Assembly: GCF_001747405.1 (NCBI RefSeq)
Contig: NZ_CP017305.1
Location: 1,072,001-1,136,000 of the forward strand
DNA length: 64,000 bases
Direction: 5' to 3'
Origin: Chlorobaculum limnaeum
Lineage (GTDB): Bacteria; Bacteroidota; Chlorobiia; Chlorobiales; Chlorobiaceae
The notes beneath the pieces were generated by a model. The model did no database searches. It was not told the DNA's origin and saw nothing but the letters and a program-made list of their open reading frames with translations. Shown here in pieces: positions 18,041-29,436 of this stretch; the stretch's first letter is position 1, and each line of letters begins with the position of its first letter. A program made the translations under genes and the position numbers.

Positions 18041-18092
18041 GTCCACATCGTCCACAAATCGTGCAGGGCGGGCACAAGACCCGCCCCTACAA
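18041..18092. repeat. Intergenic repeats: GTCCAC nonamers plus GC-rich palindrome
   Basis: Two GTCCACnnn units (18041-18055) are followed by a palindrome at 18064-18092 (GGGCGGG...CCCGCCCC then TACAAG), whose right arm resembles the ends of the element at 4551-4786. It lies in the gap between secA and purL, where it could also act as a transcription-stop hairpin for secA, although no T-run follows. Confidence 0.6.
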
Positions 18093-18116
18093 GAATTATC
18101 CATTGTCAACTATTCA

Positions 18117-21212
<3,096 letters not shown>

Positions 21213-21519
21213 GTAATCTTTTGATTTCTCGGTGTTTCGTGACGGTTCCGGTGGCGTAAGGCGCACTTTCCAATGAGCCCTAAAGTACCGAATTTAGCAC
21301 GCTGAAAAAACAACCGCCGAAAAAAACATGTTTTCCACGAGAACCGCGCCGCTCGCCGCTTCGCGCGGTGAGAATTATGAATTATGAATGCTGAATCATG
21401 ATTCGGATGAGACTGATCTGTGGGATGATACGGATTGACCGCAAGCGTGAAATCGCGCTTCGTTTGCGGTATATTGAAACCGGGCAAACTCAGGATGAAC
21501 CTCCTTTGACATCACAATC

Positions 21520-21978
21520 ATGCAAGCTTTTCGTGTGTCGCTTCTCGTGGCTTTTCTGGCGGTGGCCGGAATCGCCGTCGCCGCACCGCTGCACGCCCGC
21601 GCGGTTCAAGGGATGACGCGACATCTCCATACACCGCCGCCGGGCAGTACGGAGCGCCGCGCGATTCTCGACGCGATGCGTATGAGTATAAAGGAGTTGC
21701 ACAGCCTCGACGTGGTTTTCGTCGTCAAGACGATGCATGTCAGCGGCGGATGGGCCTGGGTGCATACCCTGCCTCGCTCGAAGGACGGCAAGGCCTCGTA
21801 CGAAGATTTTTACGCGCTGTTGTGCCGGGAGGCCGGGCGTTGGCGGATTGCCGAAATTCCCTGCACCGAACCGGAGAATCCCGAGTGCATCGACAGTCCC
21901 GACTATTTCAGGAGGCTCGCTCGCCGTTTTCCGGGCGTGCCTGCGTCTATTTTTGCCGAGGATGCGCCTGTTCGCTGA
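21520..21978 (+). CDS. Hypothetical exported protein
   Basis: A 152-residue protein of unrecognised family. Residues 1-22 form a Sec signal peptide (Arg at 5, hydrophobic Leu-Leu-Val-Ala-Phe-Leu-Ala core, Ala-Val-Ala-Ala cleavage region). The mature part has a central Trp-Ala-Trp-Val-His and a late Cys...Cys pair. The pattern of a short helix, then a strand-like Trp-rich segment and Gly-Arg-Trp-Arg-Ile, resembles small NTF2-like or SnoaL-like periplasmic proteins, but this is only an impression. It lies 37 bp upstream of the DUF1648 membrane gene. Confidence 0.7.
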   Translation: MQAFRVSLLVAFLAVAGIAVAAPLHARAVQGMTRHLHTPPPGSTERRAILDAMRMSIKELHSLDVVFVVKTMHVSGGWAWVHTLPRSKDGKASYEDFYALLCREAGRWRIAEIPCTEPENPECIDSPDYFRRLARRFPGVPASIFAEDAPVR

Positions 21979-22015
21979 GGCACATTTCAGTCACCCCTGC
22001 AAAATGGAGCCATAA

Positions 22016-22525
22016 ATGACATCAAAACAAAACAAGCATCCCTTCGCGGTCGCCTTCTTCTCTTTACTCAGTGCCCTGCTGGCGGGCCACGCTATTTACC
22101 ACTATTTTATTCTACCCGATCAGGTCGCCACCCATTTCGGCTTTTCAGGCAATCCGGACGCCTGGGGGCCGAAAACGGTCTTTTTCCTCTGGTACGTCAT
22201 CATCACCGGTCTTTGCATTGTTATGTTCATTGTGGTGAACCGCCTCCTGAGACCGGGCCGCCTCTCATGGCTGAACATTCCCAACAAGGAGTACTGGCTG
22301 GCGCCGGAACGCATTCACGATACCCTGCATTATGTCAGAAACGGTATGCTGCTCTTCGGCTCCGGTAACCTGCTGTTCGTGCTCGACTTCATCAATCAGT
22401 CGTTTCAGGTCTCTCTCGGACACGCATCGAAGCTCGATCATCCCCTGACCACTCTTGCCATGTATCTGCTTTTCTGCGTTTTATGGGTTTCCGCTCTGTA
22501 CCGCCGATTTGGCAGGAAGAAGTGA
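22016..22525 (+). CDS. DUF1648-type membrane protein
   Basis: A 169-residue integral membrane protein with about four transmembrane segments (roughly 12-32, 55-76, 105-124, 142-160). The first segment is followed by Leu-Pro-Asp-Gln-Val-Ala-Thr-His-Phe-Gly-Phe-Ser-Gly-Asn-Pro-Asp-Ala, the DUF1648 hallmark (ligand Pro plus His-x-Gly and Gly-Pro-Asp). The family includes SdpI-like immunity/sensor proteins, but the function here is unknown. Confidence 0.8.
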   Translation: MTSKQNKHPFAVAFFSLLSALLAGHAIYHYFILPDQVATHFGFSGNPDAWGPKTVFFLWYVIITGLCIVMFIVVNRLLRPGRLSWLNIPNKEYWLAPERIHDTLHYVRNGMLLFGSGNLLFVLDFINQSFQVSLGHASKLDHPLTTLAMYLLFCVLWVSALYRRFGRKK

Positions 22526-22823
22526 GCCCGGAGACGTTGCCGATCACGGAAACGGCCGGGAAGAGATACCGCAAGGCTTGTTACTGCGGCTCAATGTCTC
22601 GAGTTTGTTTATTTTGAGTATGAGTGACGCGAGTGAATGGAATCGGGTTTATGATATCTGGTGTCGAATTTACGTAGAGCTACGCACCTTGAACTCCTGA
22701 GCAGTTCACAGTCCAGCTAGTAAAGAGTTTGTGCGCGAGGCGATGTGCTTCCGTTGCCGTACATTATTTCCGAAATGTGAAAAAGCGTGAGGGGAATCGG
22801 TTGTTGAATCGTGAGGGTGATAA

Positions 22824-23483
22824 ATGAACTACAGACTGCTTGTTTTTGATTTCGATGGCACGCTGGCCGACAGCGAAGCAAGTATCATGGGTGCAATGCA
22901 GCTTGTGGCCAAAGATTTCGGGCTTTCGGAAGTTGACTGCGTGAAAGCCAGACAAACTATCGGTTTGCCGTTGCAGCGTACAATTGAAATAGGACTTGGT
23001 CTTGAGGCCGGAGATGCAGCGGCGGCGGTCGAACTCTACCGGAGGTATTACAAGGAGATCGCTTTCGATTCGACTTGCCTTTTTCCGGGAGTCAAAGAGA
23101 CCCTGGAACAGTTGAGGCAGAACTACCTGCTTGCGATTGCCTCAAGCAAAAGCCGACAGGGACTTTTGTCCATGATGCGTCAGTTCGGTATTGTCGATCA
23201 TTTCTCTTTCATTGCCGGAGCGCAGGATGTTTCGAATGGCAAACCCGCCCCCGATATGGTGCTGCTCGCGTTGCAGCATTTCGGTATTCCAGCGGCAGAG
23301 TGTCTGGTTGTGGGCGATACGGTGTACGACATCGAGATGGGGCAGCGGGCGTGTGCCGATACCTGTGCGGTTACTTACGGGAACCATTCGGCGGACGAGC
23401 TTCGCAGGCTCGATCCCACCTTCCTCATTGACTCGTTCGAGTGCATCCTTTCGTGCCTGAATGATGGCGGCAGCTCAGGTTGA
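22824..23483 (+). CDS. HAD-superfamily phosphatase (phosphoglycolate-phosphatase type)
   Basis: A 219-residue haloacid-dehalogenase hydrolase, subfamily IA with a C1 helical cap. Motif I is Asp-Phe-Asp-Gly-Thr at residues 9-13 (both catalytic Asp present), motif II is Ala-Ser-Ser-Lys-Ser near 112, motif III is Gly-Lys-Pro-Ala-Pro-Asp near 140, and motif IV is Gly-Asp-Thr-Val-Tyr-Asp near 166. It probably dephosphorylates phosphoglycolate or a similar small sugar phosphate. It is upstream of, and close to, the exonuclease gene. Confidence 0.88.
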   Translation: MNYRLLVFDFDGTLADSEASIMGAMQLVAKDFGLSEVDCVKARQTIGLPLQRTIEIGLGLEAGDAAAAVELYRRYYKEIAFDSTCLFPGVKETLEQLRQNYLLAIASSKSRQGLLSMMRQFGIVDHFSFIAGAQDVSNGKPAPDMVLLALQHFGIPAAECLVVGDTVYDIEMGQRACADTCAVTYGNHSADELRRLDPTFLIDSFECILSCLNDGGSSG

Positions 23484-23507
23484 CTAATCATAATCTGATA
23501 TTTTTTT

Positions 23508-24134
23508 ATGCAGCGGAAGTTGGCGGATACGCTGGTAGTGCTGGATTTCGAAACGACTGGATTGTCGCCGGAGCATGGTGACCGGACCATCGAGATCGGC
23601 GCGGTGCTGCTCGAAAACGGAACGATTGCCGATCGATTCCAGCGGCTCATGAATCCCGGATTTCGTATCAGCCGGTTCATCGAAGGGTACACTGGTATTA
23701 CCAACGAGATGCTCAAAGGTGAGCCTCGTTGCGAAGAGGTGATGGCCGATTTTTCGGAGTTTATCGCCGGGCACAATATCGTGGCGCACAATGCGTCATT
23801 TGACCGGCGTTTTCTTGACGCCGAGCTGAAACGGCTGAACCAGGCCTACGAGGGGGAGTGCTGCTGCTCACTCCTTCTATCGCGGCGAATTTATCAGGAG
23901 GCTCCGAATCACAAGTTACAGACGCTTGTTTCTTATGCTGCTCTTCCGCAAACCGGTCGTTTTCACCGTGCGCAGGCCGATGCCGAGATGACGGCATCCT
24001 TGTGGATGTCGATGATTGACCGCATTCGCCGGCAATATGGTCTCTCTACAATATTTTTCGACCAGTTGAGTGAACTCTCGAAAATCGACAGGCTTTATGC
24101 CCACCGATATCTTTCTGGCTTGGCGGAGGAGTGA
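23508..24134 (+). CDS. DnaQ-like DEDDh 3'-5' exonuclease
   Basis: A 208-residue exonuclease of the DnaQ/Pol III epsilon fold. ExoI is Asp-Phe-Glu-Thr-Thr-Gly near residue 12, ExoII is Ala-His-Asn-Ala-Ser-Phe-Asp near 92, and ExoIII is His-Arg-Ala-Gln-Ala-Asp-Ala near 150, giving a complete D-E-D-D-h set. There is no polymerase-binding tail, so it is either a free-standing proofreading/repair exonuclease or an RNase T-like enzyme. Confidence 0.88.
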   Translation: MQRKLADTLVVLDFETTGLSPEHGDRTIEIGAVLLENGTIADRFQRLMNPGFRISRFIEGYTGITNEMLKGEPRCEEVMADFSEFIAGHNIVAHNASFDRRFLDAELKRLNQAYEGECCCSLLLSRRIYQEAPNHKLQTLVSYAALPQTGRFHRAQADAEMTASLWMSMIDRIRRQYGLSTIFFDQLSELSKIDRLYAHRYLSGLAEE

Positions 24135-24218
24135 GCGGAGGCTGGTATTGATACGTGTTTCTTGGTACCCAGAACCGTATATTTTTTCTTTAGGCGGTAA
24201 CCTGAAGCCGATTGATCT

Positions 24219-25418
24219 ATGCAGCGCTATGATGTGGTGATTTCCGGCGCCGGGCTTGCCGGTTGCTCAGCGGCTTTGTCTCTGGCCCGGCAAGGATTGC
24301 GTGTGGCCTTGCTCGACAAGGCGTGCTTTCCGAGAGAGAAGATTTGCGGAGACGGCGTAACCGCCGCTTCGACCGAGCTGCTCGAAGAGATGGGCGTGCT
24401 GGAGATGCTCCGTCAGCGGCCCGGCAGCCTGACGGAGTTCAGGGGCGCGACCTTTGTTTCGCCCGGCGGTACGGTAGTGCAGGGCAGGATTTTGCGGAAT
24501 GGCCATCTTAGCGGCAGCTCTTACGTCATTCCGAGAATGGTGCTTGACGACTCCCTCGTTTCTCGCGTCAAAGAGCACTCTTCGATCACTTTTCTCGACA
24601 AGACAACCGTCACCGGTCTCGTTATGGATGGCGACAGGGCACGGGGCGTTGCTACCTCAGCCGGGGAGTTTTGCGGAAGAATCATCATCGCTGCTGACGG
24701 GGCGTATTCGCCGATAGCGAAACAGCTCGATCTCTGGAACCGCGACAAAAGCCAGCAGGGATTCGCCATGCGGGCGTGGTTTTCGGGGGTCGAGGGGCTG
24801 GGGGATTCAATCGAGCTGTGTTATGACAAGGCGATGCTTCCGGGCTATGGCTGGATCTTTCCCGCCGGTGAGCAGCGGGCCAACGTCGGGGTATTTCTTT
24901 TGCCGCGCTTCACCGATCAGCGAACGCTCAAGCGCCTCTTCGAGCGTTTCGTCGGCGAACACCACTACGCGGTGGGCAGGTTGAAGAACGCCGTCATGGA
25001 GCCGGGCACGCTCAAAAGCTGGCCGCTGCCGTTCGGCTCCTTTGCAGGCAAACGGGGCCGGAGCAACGTGCTGCTCGCGGGCGACGCCGGAAGCTTCATC
25101 GACCCGATCACCGGCGAAGGCATCTACTACGCGCTGAAAACCGGACGCTACGCCGCCGAAGCGGTCGCCCACGCGCTGGAGCGTAACGACGAATCGGCGG
25201 CGTTGACCCGCTACGAGCAGCTCTGGCGGGGCGAGTTTTCGACCCGCGTCTATGTTCCCGGTTACGCATTTCAGCATTTCATGAACAATGAGTGGTTCGT
25301 GGAAACCTTCATGCGCTACACCGCCAGAAAACAGCACCGCGCCGACCTCCTCGCCGACGTCGTCGTCCACAACCGCAAACGCCGCGACCTGTTCAAACTG
25401 CTGAATCCGTTTTATTGA
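24219..25418 (+). CDS. Geranylgeranyl-reductase-family FAD oxidoreductase
   Basis: A 399-residue flavoprotein opening with a Rossmann dinucleotide motif (Gly-Ala-Gly-Leu-Ala-Gly) at residues 9-14 and the family signature Phe-Pro-Arg-Glu-Lys-Ile-Cys-Gly-Asp-Gly near 40. A second FAD motif, Leu-Leu-Ala-Gly-Asp-Ala-Gly-Ser-Phe-Ile-Asp-Pro, is near 285. Family members reduce geranylgeranyl chains of (bacterio)chlorophylls or archaeal-type lipids. In a green sulfur bacterium a role in pigment or isoprenoid-quinone tail reduction is likely but not shown by context, since no bch gene is adjacent. Confidence 0.85.
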   Translation: MQRYDVVISGAGLAGCSAALSLARQGLRVALLDKACFPREKICGDGVTAASTELLEEMGVLEMLRQRPGSLTEFRGATFVSPGGTVVQGRILRNGHLSGSSYVIPRMVLDDSLVSRVKEHSSITFLDKTTVTGLVMDGDRARGVATSAGEFCGRIIIAADGAYSPIAKQLDLWNRDKSQQGFAMRAWFSGVEGLGDSIELCYDKAMLPGYGWIFPAGEQRANVGVFLLPRFTDQRTLKRLFERFVGEHHYAVGRLKNAVMEPGTLKSWPLPFGSFAGKRGRSNVLLAGDAGSFIDPITGEGIYYALKTGRYAAEAVAHALERNDESAALTRYEQLWRGEFSTRVYVPGYAFQHFMNNEWFVETFMRYTARKQHRADLLADVVVHNRKRRDLFKLLNPFY

Positions 25419-25766
25419 AATGCAATAGTCGCAGGTGACTATAAACTTTGTCTGTATATACTAAAGCCGTCTGTGATCCGGTTGTTTTAAGATAGATGCT
25501 TCATGCTATTACGTCCTTTCTTTTGAGCGAAACTGCGCTTGTCTTTGCGTCCGATTTTGAGAAAAAAGGTATTATTATTATCTATTAGTTGTAGCTTGGT
25601 CGTTAGGTTTATTACTTTTCTTTCCGGGACGGTATCCTCTGATCGATGGCACATCAATTTTTGATGACTAAGTGGCAAAAAGGTATGTAAAATATTGTTT
25701 TTTATTTGGTTGATGTTGGCGTTCAATATCAGTTCTTCTCAGTATTCTATACTAAATATTACTGCC
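25419..25766. other. AT-rich gap before the lipoprotein gene
   Basis: Its composition shifts to strongly AT-rich here, and short A/T runs are present. I see no gene and no RNA structure I can name. It probably carries the promoter of the lipoprotein gene and marks the left edge of an acquired segment. Confidence 0.4.
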
Positions 25767-26861
25767 ATGAAACGTTTTATTCTGTTTGTTTCGGGGCTTG
25801 GGCTGGCTTTGGGCTTGAGTGGGTGCGGCTTTTCGAAAAGCGCAGTTACACAATCTCTCGAAATCAACAAATCGATCTCAGACGGCGACAGCAAGGTAAT
25901 GCTGCTCAATGTCCTCAGAGCATCCGAACATCTTCCTCCGGTCTTTACCGGAATGAGTGGAATCAGAGTTAGCTCTTCGGGGGTTGGTACCTCGGCAACT
26001 TTATCCATTCCTTTTGGCGGGGATGCTGACAACAACTACGGATTTACTCCTTCGGTCCGTTCTAATCACGATCTGTACTATGATGTAGCTGTATTTCAGA
26101 CCAAGGAGTTCATGTGCGGTATATTGAGTCCAATCAAGCCTGAGACTTTCAAGTATTATTGGGACATGGGTTGGCCCAAAAGTCTTTTGCTGAACCTGTT
26201 CGTCAGGGAGGTAAAATATTATGAGATGGATAACAGGAATCGACTGGTTTTAGTTAAGAAATTAACCAATTATCCAATGAACGCTACAGAATATCAGAAA
26301 TTCACCGAAGAGATGAACTTGCTTATTGGAGATTCTTTTGATGTGGTATATAGGGAGTTTTGTGAGAAAGATATTGATGGAAACAATGCAAAGCAAAAAG
26401 ATACTAATTTGCCAATTATAGCAAGGACTGTAGCGTTTATCAACGCGAGTAACAATCGAGAAAAATTGAATTCATATACTTTTCAAAACAGTTATGTAAT
26501 TACTCTGCCGCCTGAAATAAAAAAAGATAGCAGGGGGCGGTATGCGGTATTTTACCTTAGATCTCCCGAAGCAATCATTTACTATTTGGGCGAGATCGTT
26601 AGAGCAGGACAGGTAAATGGTTATTACCCTGAGGTTTATATCGGTGAAAATAGAAAAGACCGAATATTTGTCGCTCGTCCCGATGTCAATGGTAAAGATG
26701 ATGCATTGGTAAGCGTCAGCTTCAATGATAAGAAATATATCATTCCAAGAGAAGGTTCTGGTAGAAGTCTTGAAGTTATATCTCTGTTAATGCAGCTTGT
26801 TGGTCAGCAAAAATCATCTTCTGATTTGCCGCAAACTTCAACGATCCGTTTTGAGCCTTGA
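25767..26861 (+). CDS. Putative outer-membrane or periplasmic lipoprotein, unknown function
   Basis: A 364-residue lipoprotein. Residues 1-20 are a signal peptide ending in the lipobox Leu-Ser-Gly-Cys, which gives a lipidated Cys20. The mature part has a conserved-looking Val-Met-Leu-Leu-Asn-Val-Leu-Arg-Ala and a later Tyr-Leu-Arg-Ser-Pro-Glu-Ala-Ile-Ile-Tyr-Tyr-Leu-Gly segment of the kind seen in uncharacterised bacterial lipoproteins. The gene is much more AT-rich than its neighbours and ends in a good terminator, so it is probably an acquired single-gene unit. Start 25767 is chosen because earlier in-frame codons precede a proper signal peptide. Confidence 0.75.
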   Translation: MKRFILFVSGLGLALGLSGCGFSKSAVTQSLEINKSISDGDSKVMLLNVLRASEHLPPVFTGMSGIRVSSSGVGTSATLSIPFGGDADNNYGFTPSVRSNHDLYYDVAVFQTKEFMCGILSPIKPETFKYYWDMGWPKSLLLNLFVREVKYYEMDNRNRLVLVKKLTNYPMNATEYQKFTEEMNLLIGDSFDVVYREFCEKDIDGNNAKQKDTNLPIIARTVAFINASNNREKLNSYTFQNSYVITLPPEIKKDSRGRYAVFYLRSPEAIIYYLGEIVRAGQVNGYYPEVYIGENRKDRIFVARPDVNGKDDALVSVSFNDKKYIIPREGSGRSLEVISLLMQLVGQQKSSSDLPQTSTIRFEP

Positions 26862-26871
26862 GTGGTATCGA

Positions 26872-26915
26872 TTTACAGATCATGGCTCTTGGCAAGCTGT
26901 AAATGGTTTTTTTTT
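26872..26915 (+). terminator. Rho-independent terminator after the lipoprotein gene
   Basis: A stem of TTTACAG (26872-26878) with CTGTAAA (26897-26903) is followed shortly by nine T (26907-26915), 10 bp after the stop codon. Confidence 0.75.
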
Positions 26916-26929
26916 GATGGGCATATGAT

Positions 26930-27050
26930 TCAGACGGGATAAGAGAAGCTCGCATCTCGCCTCGGCCGTGAGCTTTGGCATGTCGATAAGGTCATAGCCG
27001 AGTGATTCGTAGGCTTTTGGACGGCGAAATAACGCGCTTCAGCTTCCGAG
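26930..27050 (-). pseudogene. Decayed C-terminal fragment of an AAA_28-type ATPase
   Basis: The reverse strand at about 26940-27012 encodes Lys-Ala-Tyr-Glu-Ser-Leu-Gly-Tyr-Asp-Leu-Ile and then Ala-Arg-Cys-Glu-Leu-Leu-Leu-Ser-Arg-Leu, clearly homologous to the end of the intact ATPase at 34401-34952. Just upstream, a different frame gives Glu-Ala-Arg-Tyr-Phe-Ala-Val-Gln, so a frameshift separates the pieces and no ATP-binding part remains. Confidence 0.65.
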
Positions 27051-27176
27051 AGACTTTAAGGAAGTGAGCGTACAGGAGACTTGGGCTGCGACACCAGATG
27101 AATTCCAATAGCTCATCAGATGTCATTACATCGTCGTGAATGTAAGGATATCTTCCGGCAAGCCTCGTCACGCTTG

Positions 27177-27203
27177 GCCCCGGCGCTCCATCTGCGCCGG
27201 GGC
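27177..27203 (-). terminator. Strong hairpin downstream of the biotin-carrier gene
   Basis: A perfect 10-bp stem, GCCCCGGCGC with GCGCCGGGGC, has a 7-nt loop 13 bp past the biotin-carrier stop. No T-run follows on the minus strand, so it may be a 3'-end stabiliser or a Rho-dependent stop. Confidence 0.55.
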
Positions 27204-27215
27204 TTGTCATTATCC

Positions 27216-27614
27216 CTACTCGAACTCTATCAGCGCCTGGCCGCTTTTGACGGCTTCGCCGGGGGTGGCAAGGATGGCTTTGACTGTTCCGGCGGTGTGG
27301 GCGGTGATGTTGGTTTCCATCTTCATCGCTTCGAGCACCACGAGCAGGTCGTTGACCTGTAACTTCTGGCCTACCTGCACGTTGACGCGGTTCACGATAC
27401 CGGCTATCGGGCTGCGGCACACCTTTTCGTCCGGCAGATTGTCCGCCACCGGCTTGGCCGGTTGGGGCCGGGCGGCGGGCGGCGGCTCAGGGTTGCGGGA
27501 CTGGATCGTGGATACCGGCTGCGGGAAAGAGGCGGGCATTCGCACCTCCTCGCCCTCGATCACCTCGACATCCACCACATATTTTTTCCCATCTATAGTC
27601 AGACTTAACTGCAC
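27216..27614 (-). CDS. Biotin carboxyl carrier subunit (1.3S type)
   Basis: A 132-residue biotinyl-domain protein. The C-terminal 75 residues form the lipoyl/biotinyl fold with Glu-Ala-Met-Lys-Met-Glu-Thr, and Lys98 is the biotinylation site. A Pro/Ala-rich hinge (about 40-60) separates it from a small N-terminal docking part. It carries CO2 between the two carboxyltransferase subunits encoded upstream. The size fits the 1.3S subunit of transcarboxylase or the gamma subunit of biotin-dependent decarboxylases. Confidence 0.9.
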   Translation of the reverse strand: MQLSLTIDGKKYVVDVEVIEGEEVRMPASFPQPVSTIQSRNPEPPPAARPQPAKPVADNLPDEKVCRSPIAGIVNRVNVQVGQKLQVNDLLVVLEAMKMETNITAHTAGTVKAILATPGEAVKSGQALIEFE

Positions 27615-27626
27615 GACTTTGGTTCC

Positions 27627-27842
27627 TTATTGTTTTATGCTGAAAGTGTGGGAGGACTGGATCGAAACCCTGCCCATCTGCGACCACGAACTCGGCCCCT
27701 GTTCGCTGATGAACCGGGCGCGCCGGATGCGAACGTTCTTGCCGAGGTAGGCCGCTATCGAGGCCGACATGATCATGAGCAGCTCCGGCGTGATCTCCTG
27801 CTGCTCCTCGCGCATGGTTTCTTTTGTTTCCTGTTCGTTCAT
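27627..27842 (-). CDS. Small accessory subunit of the biotin carboxyltransferase operon
   Basis: A 71-residue Glu-rich protein with a central Ile-Ala-Ala-Tyr-Leu-Gly-Lys-Asn-Val-Arg-Ile-Arg-Arg-Ala segment. Small proteins with this Tyr-Leu-Gly-Lys...Arg-Ile-Arg pattern recur next to methylmalonyl-CoA decarboxylase and carboxyltransferase genes. It lies between the 12S-type and biotin-carrier genes (gaps of 18 and 12 bp), so I infer an assembly or structural role. No catalytic motif is seen. Confidence 0.65.
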   Translation of the reverse strand: MNEQETKETMREEQQEITPELLMIMSASIAAYLGKNVRIRRARFISEQGPSSWSQMGRVSIQSSHTFSIKQ

Positions 27843-27860
27843 GATTCAGGTTCGTTTGGT

Positions 27861-29423
27861 TCAGAGAGGAATCAGGCCGTGCTTTTTCTGCGGCCTGAAC
27901 TCCCGTTTCGAGTGCAGAATGTCGAGCGACATGGCCAGATAGCGCCGCGTTTCGGCGGGTTCGATCACGTCATCGACCTTCATGGCGGAAGCGGCGGCGT
28001 AGGGGGTGGAGAACGACTCCTTGTACTCCGCGATCAGCTCCTGCCGTTTGGCCTTCGGATCGTCCGCCTTGCGAATTTCGTTGCGGAAAATCACATCGAC
28101 CGCCCCTTCGGCGCCCATCACCGCGATCTCGGCGGTGGGCCACGAAATCACGCGGTCGGCGTCGAGATCCTTGCTGCACATGGCCAGGTACGCGCCGCCA
28201 TACGCCTTGCGCATCACCACGGTGATTTTCGGCACGGTGGCCGCCGAGTAGGCGAAGAGCATTTTCGCGCCGTGGCGGATGATGCCGCCATACTCCTGCT
28301 CCACGCCCGGCAGAAAGCCGGGCACGTCAACGAGCGTCACGAGCGGAATGTTGAAGGCGTTGCAGAAGCGGATGAACCGCGCCGCCTTGTCGGAGGCGTC
28401 GATGTCGAGTACGCCCGCCATCACCGCGGGCTGGTTGGCCACGATGCCCACCGAGCGCCCCTGAATGCGGGCGAAGCCGATCACGATGTTCCGGGCGAAG
28501 TGCTCCTGCACCTCCATGAAGTCCGCCCGATCCACAAGCCGTGCGACGACGTCGCGCACATCGTAGCTCTGGCGCGAGTCAACCGGGATGATCGTGTTCA
28601 GGTACTTGTCCGGCAGGATGATCTCCTCGGCGTCCCACTGCGGCGGGTCTTCGAGGTTGTTCGACGGCAGGAAGGAGAGCAGTCGGCGGCAGATAGCCAT
28701 CGCGTCGCGGTCGTCCTCGGCCACGAAGTGCACCACGCCGGAGATGTTCATCTGCGCCGCCGGGCCGCCGATCTCTTCGGCAGTCACCTCTTCGCCGGTC
28801 ACCGCCTTGATGACCGAGGGGCCAGTGATGAACATGCAGGCCGATCTGGTCTGGATGATGAAGTCCGTCAGCGCCGGGCTGTAGGCCGCGCCGCCCGCGC
28901 ACGGGCCGCAGATCAGCGAAATCTGCGGCACCACGCCCGAGAGCATGACGTTGTTGTAAAACACCTGCCCGTAGCCGGAGAGGCTTTCGATCCCCTCCTG
29001 GATGCGTGCGCCGCCGGAGTCGTTGACGACAATGAAGGGCGAGCCGGTTTTCAGCGAAGCCTGCATCATCTGCACGATCTTGCGGCAGTGCACCTCGCCC
29101 GCCGAACCGCCGCCGACGGTGAAATCCTGACACGCCAGATGCACGAGCCGCCCGTCCACGCTGCCCGCGCCGGTCACGACGCCATCGGCGGGCATCGGCT
29201 TGCCCTGCATACCGAAGTTGGTGCAGCGGTGCTCGGCGAAAAGGCCGCTTTCGAGAAAGCTGTCCTGATCGAGCAGCACGGCGATACGCTCGCGAGCCGT
29301 CAGGCTTCCGCCCGCATGTTGCTTGTCGATGCGCTCCTGCCCGCCGCCGAGCTGAATCCTCTCCCGTTTCCGGTTCAGTTCCTCTATTTTTTCTTCAATG
29401 CTCTTGATATGTTCTGGCATCAC
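27861..29423 (-). CDS. Acyl-CoA carboxyltransferase (12S/MmdA type)
   Basis: A 520-residue crotonase-fold carboxyltransferase of the propionyl-CoA carboxylase beta / methylmalonyl-CoA decarboxylase alpha / transcarboxylase 12S family. Features are Asp-Ser-Gly-Gly-Ala-Arg-Ile-Gln-Glu-Gly near residue 134, an oxyanion Gly-Pro-Cys-Ala-Gly-Gly-Ala-Ala-Tyr-Ser-Pro-Ala near 173, and Val-Pro-Gly-Phe-Leu-Pro-Gly near 378. It moves a carboxyl group between biotin and an acyl-CoA, most likely methylmalonyl/propionyl-CoA. Confidence 0.88.
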   Translation of the reverse strand: MMPEHIKSIEEKIEELNRKRERIQLGGGQERIDKQHAGGSLTARERIAVLLDQDSFLESGLFAEHRCTNFGMQGKPMPADGVVTGAGSVDGRLVHLACQDFTVGGGSAGEVHCRKIVQMMQASLKTGSPFIVVNDSGGARIQEGIESLSGYGQVFYNNVMLSGVVPQISLICGPCAGGAAYSPALTDFIIQTRSACMFITGPSVIKAVTGEEVTAEEIGGPAAQMNISGVVHFVAEDDRDAMAICRRLLSFLPSNNLEDPPQWDAEEIILPDKYLNTIIPVDSRQSYDVRDVVARLVDRADFMEVQEHFARNIVIGFARIQGRSVGIVANQPAVMAGVLDIDASDKAARFIRFCNAFNIPLVTLVDVPGFLPGVEQEYGGIIRHGAKMLFAYSAATVPKITVVMRKAYGGAYLAMCSKDLDADRVISWPTAEIAVMGAEGAVDVIFRNEIRKADDPKAKRQELIAEYKESFSTPYAAASAMKVDDVIEPAETRRYLAMSLDILHSKREFRPQKKHGLIPL

Positions 29424-29436
29424 TCGATTATTATAA

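Noticed and set aside
26992-27420. A 142-codon minus-strand frame over the ATPase relic and the biotin-carrier gene.
   Set aside because: Its Arg/Ser-rich translation is a shadow; the homologous residues lie in other frames and show a broken gene.
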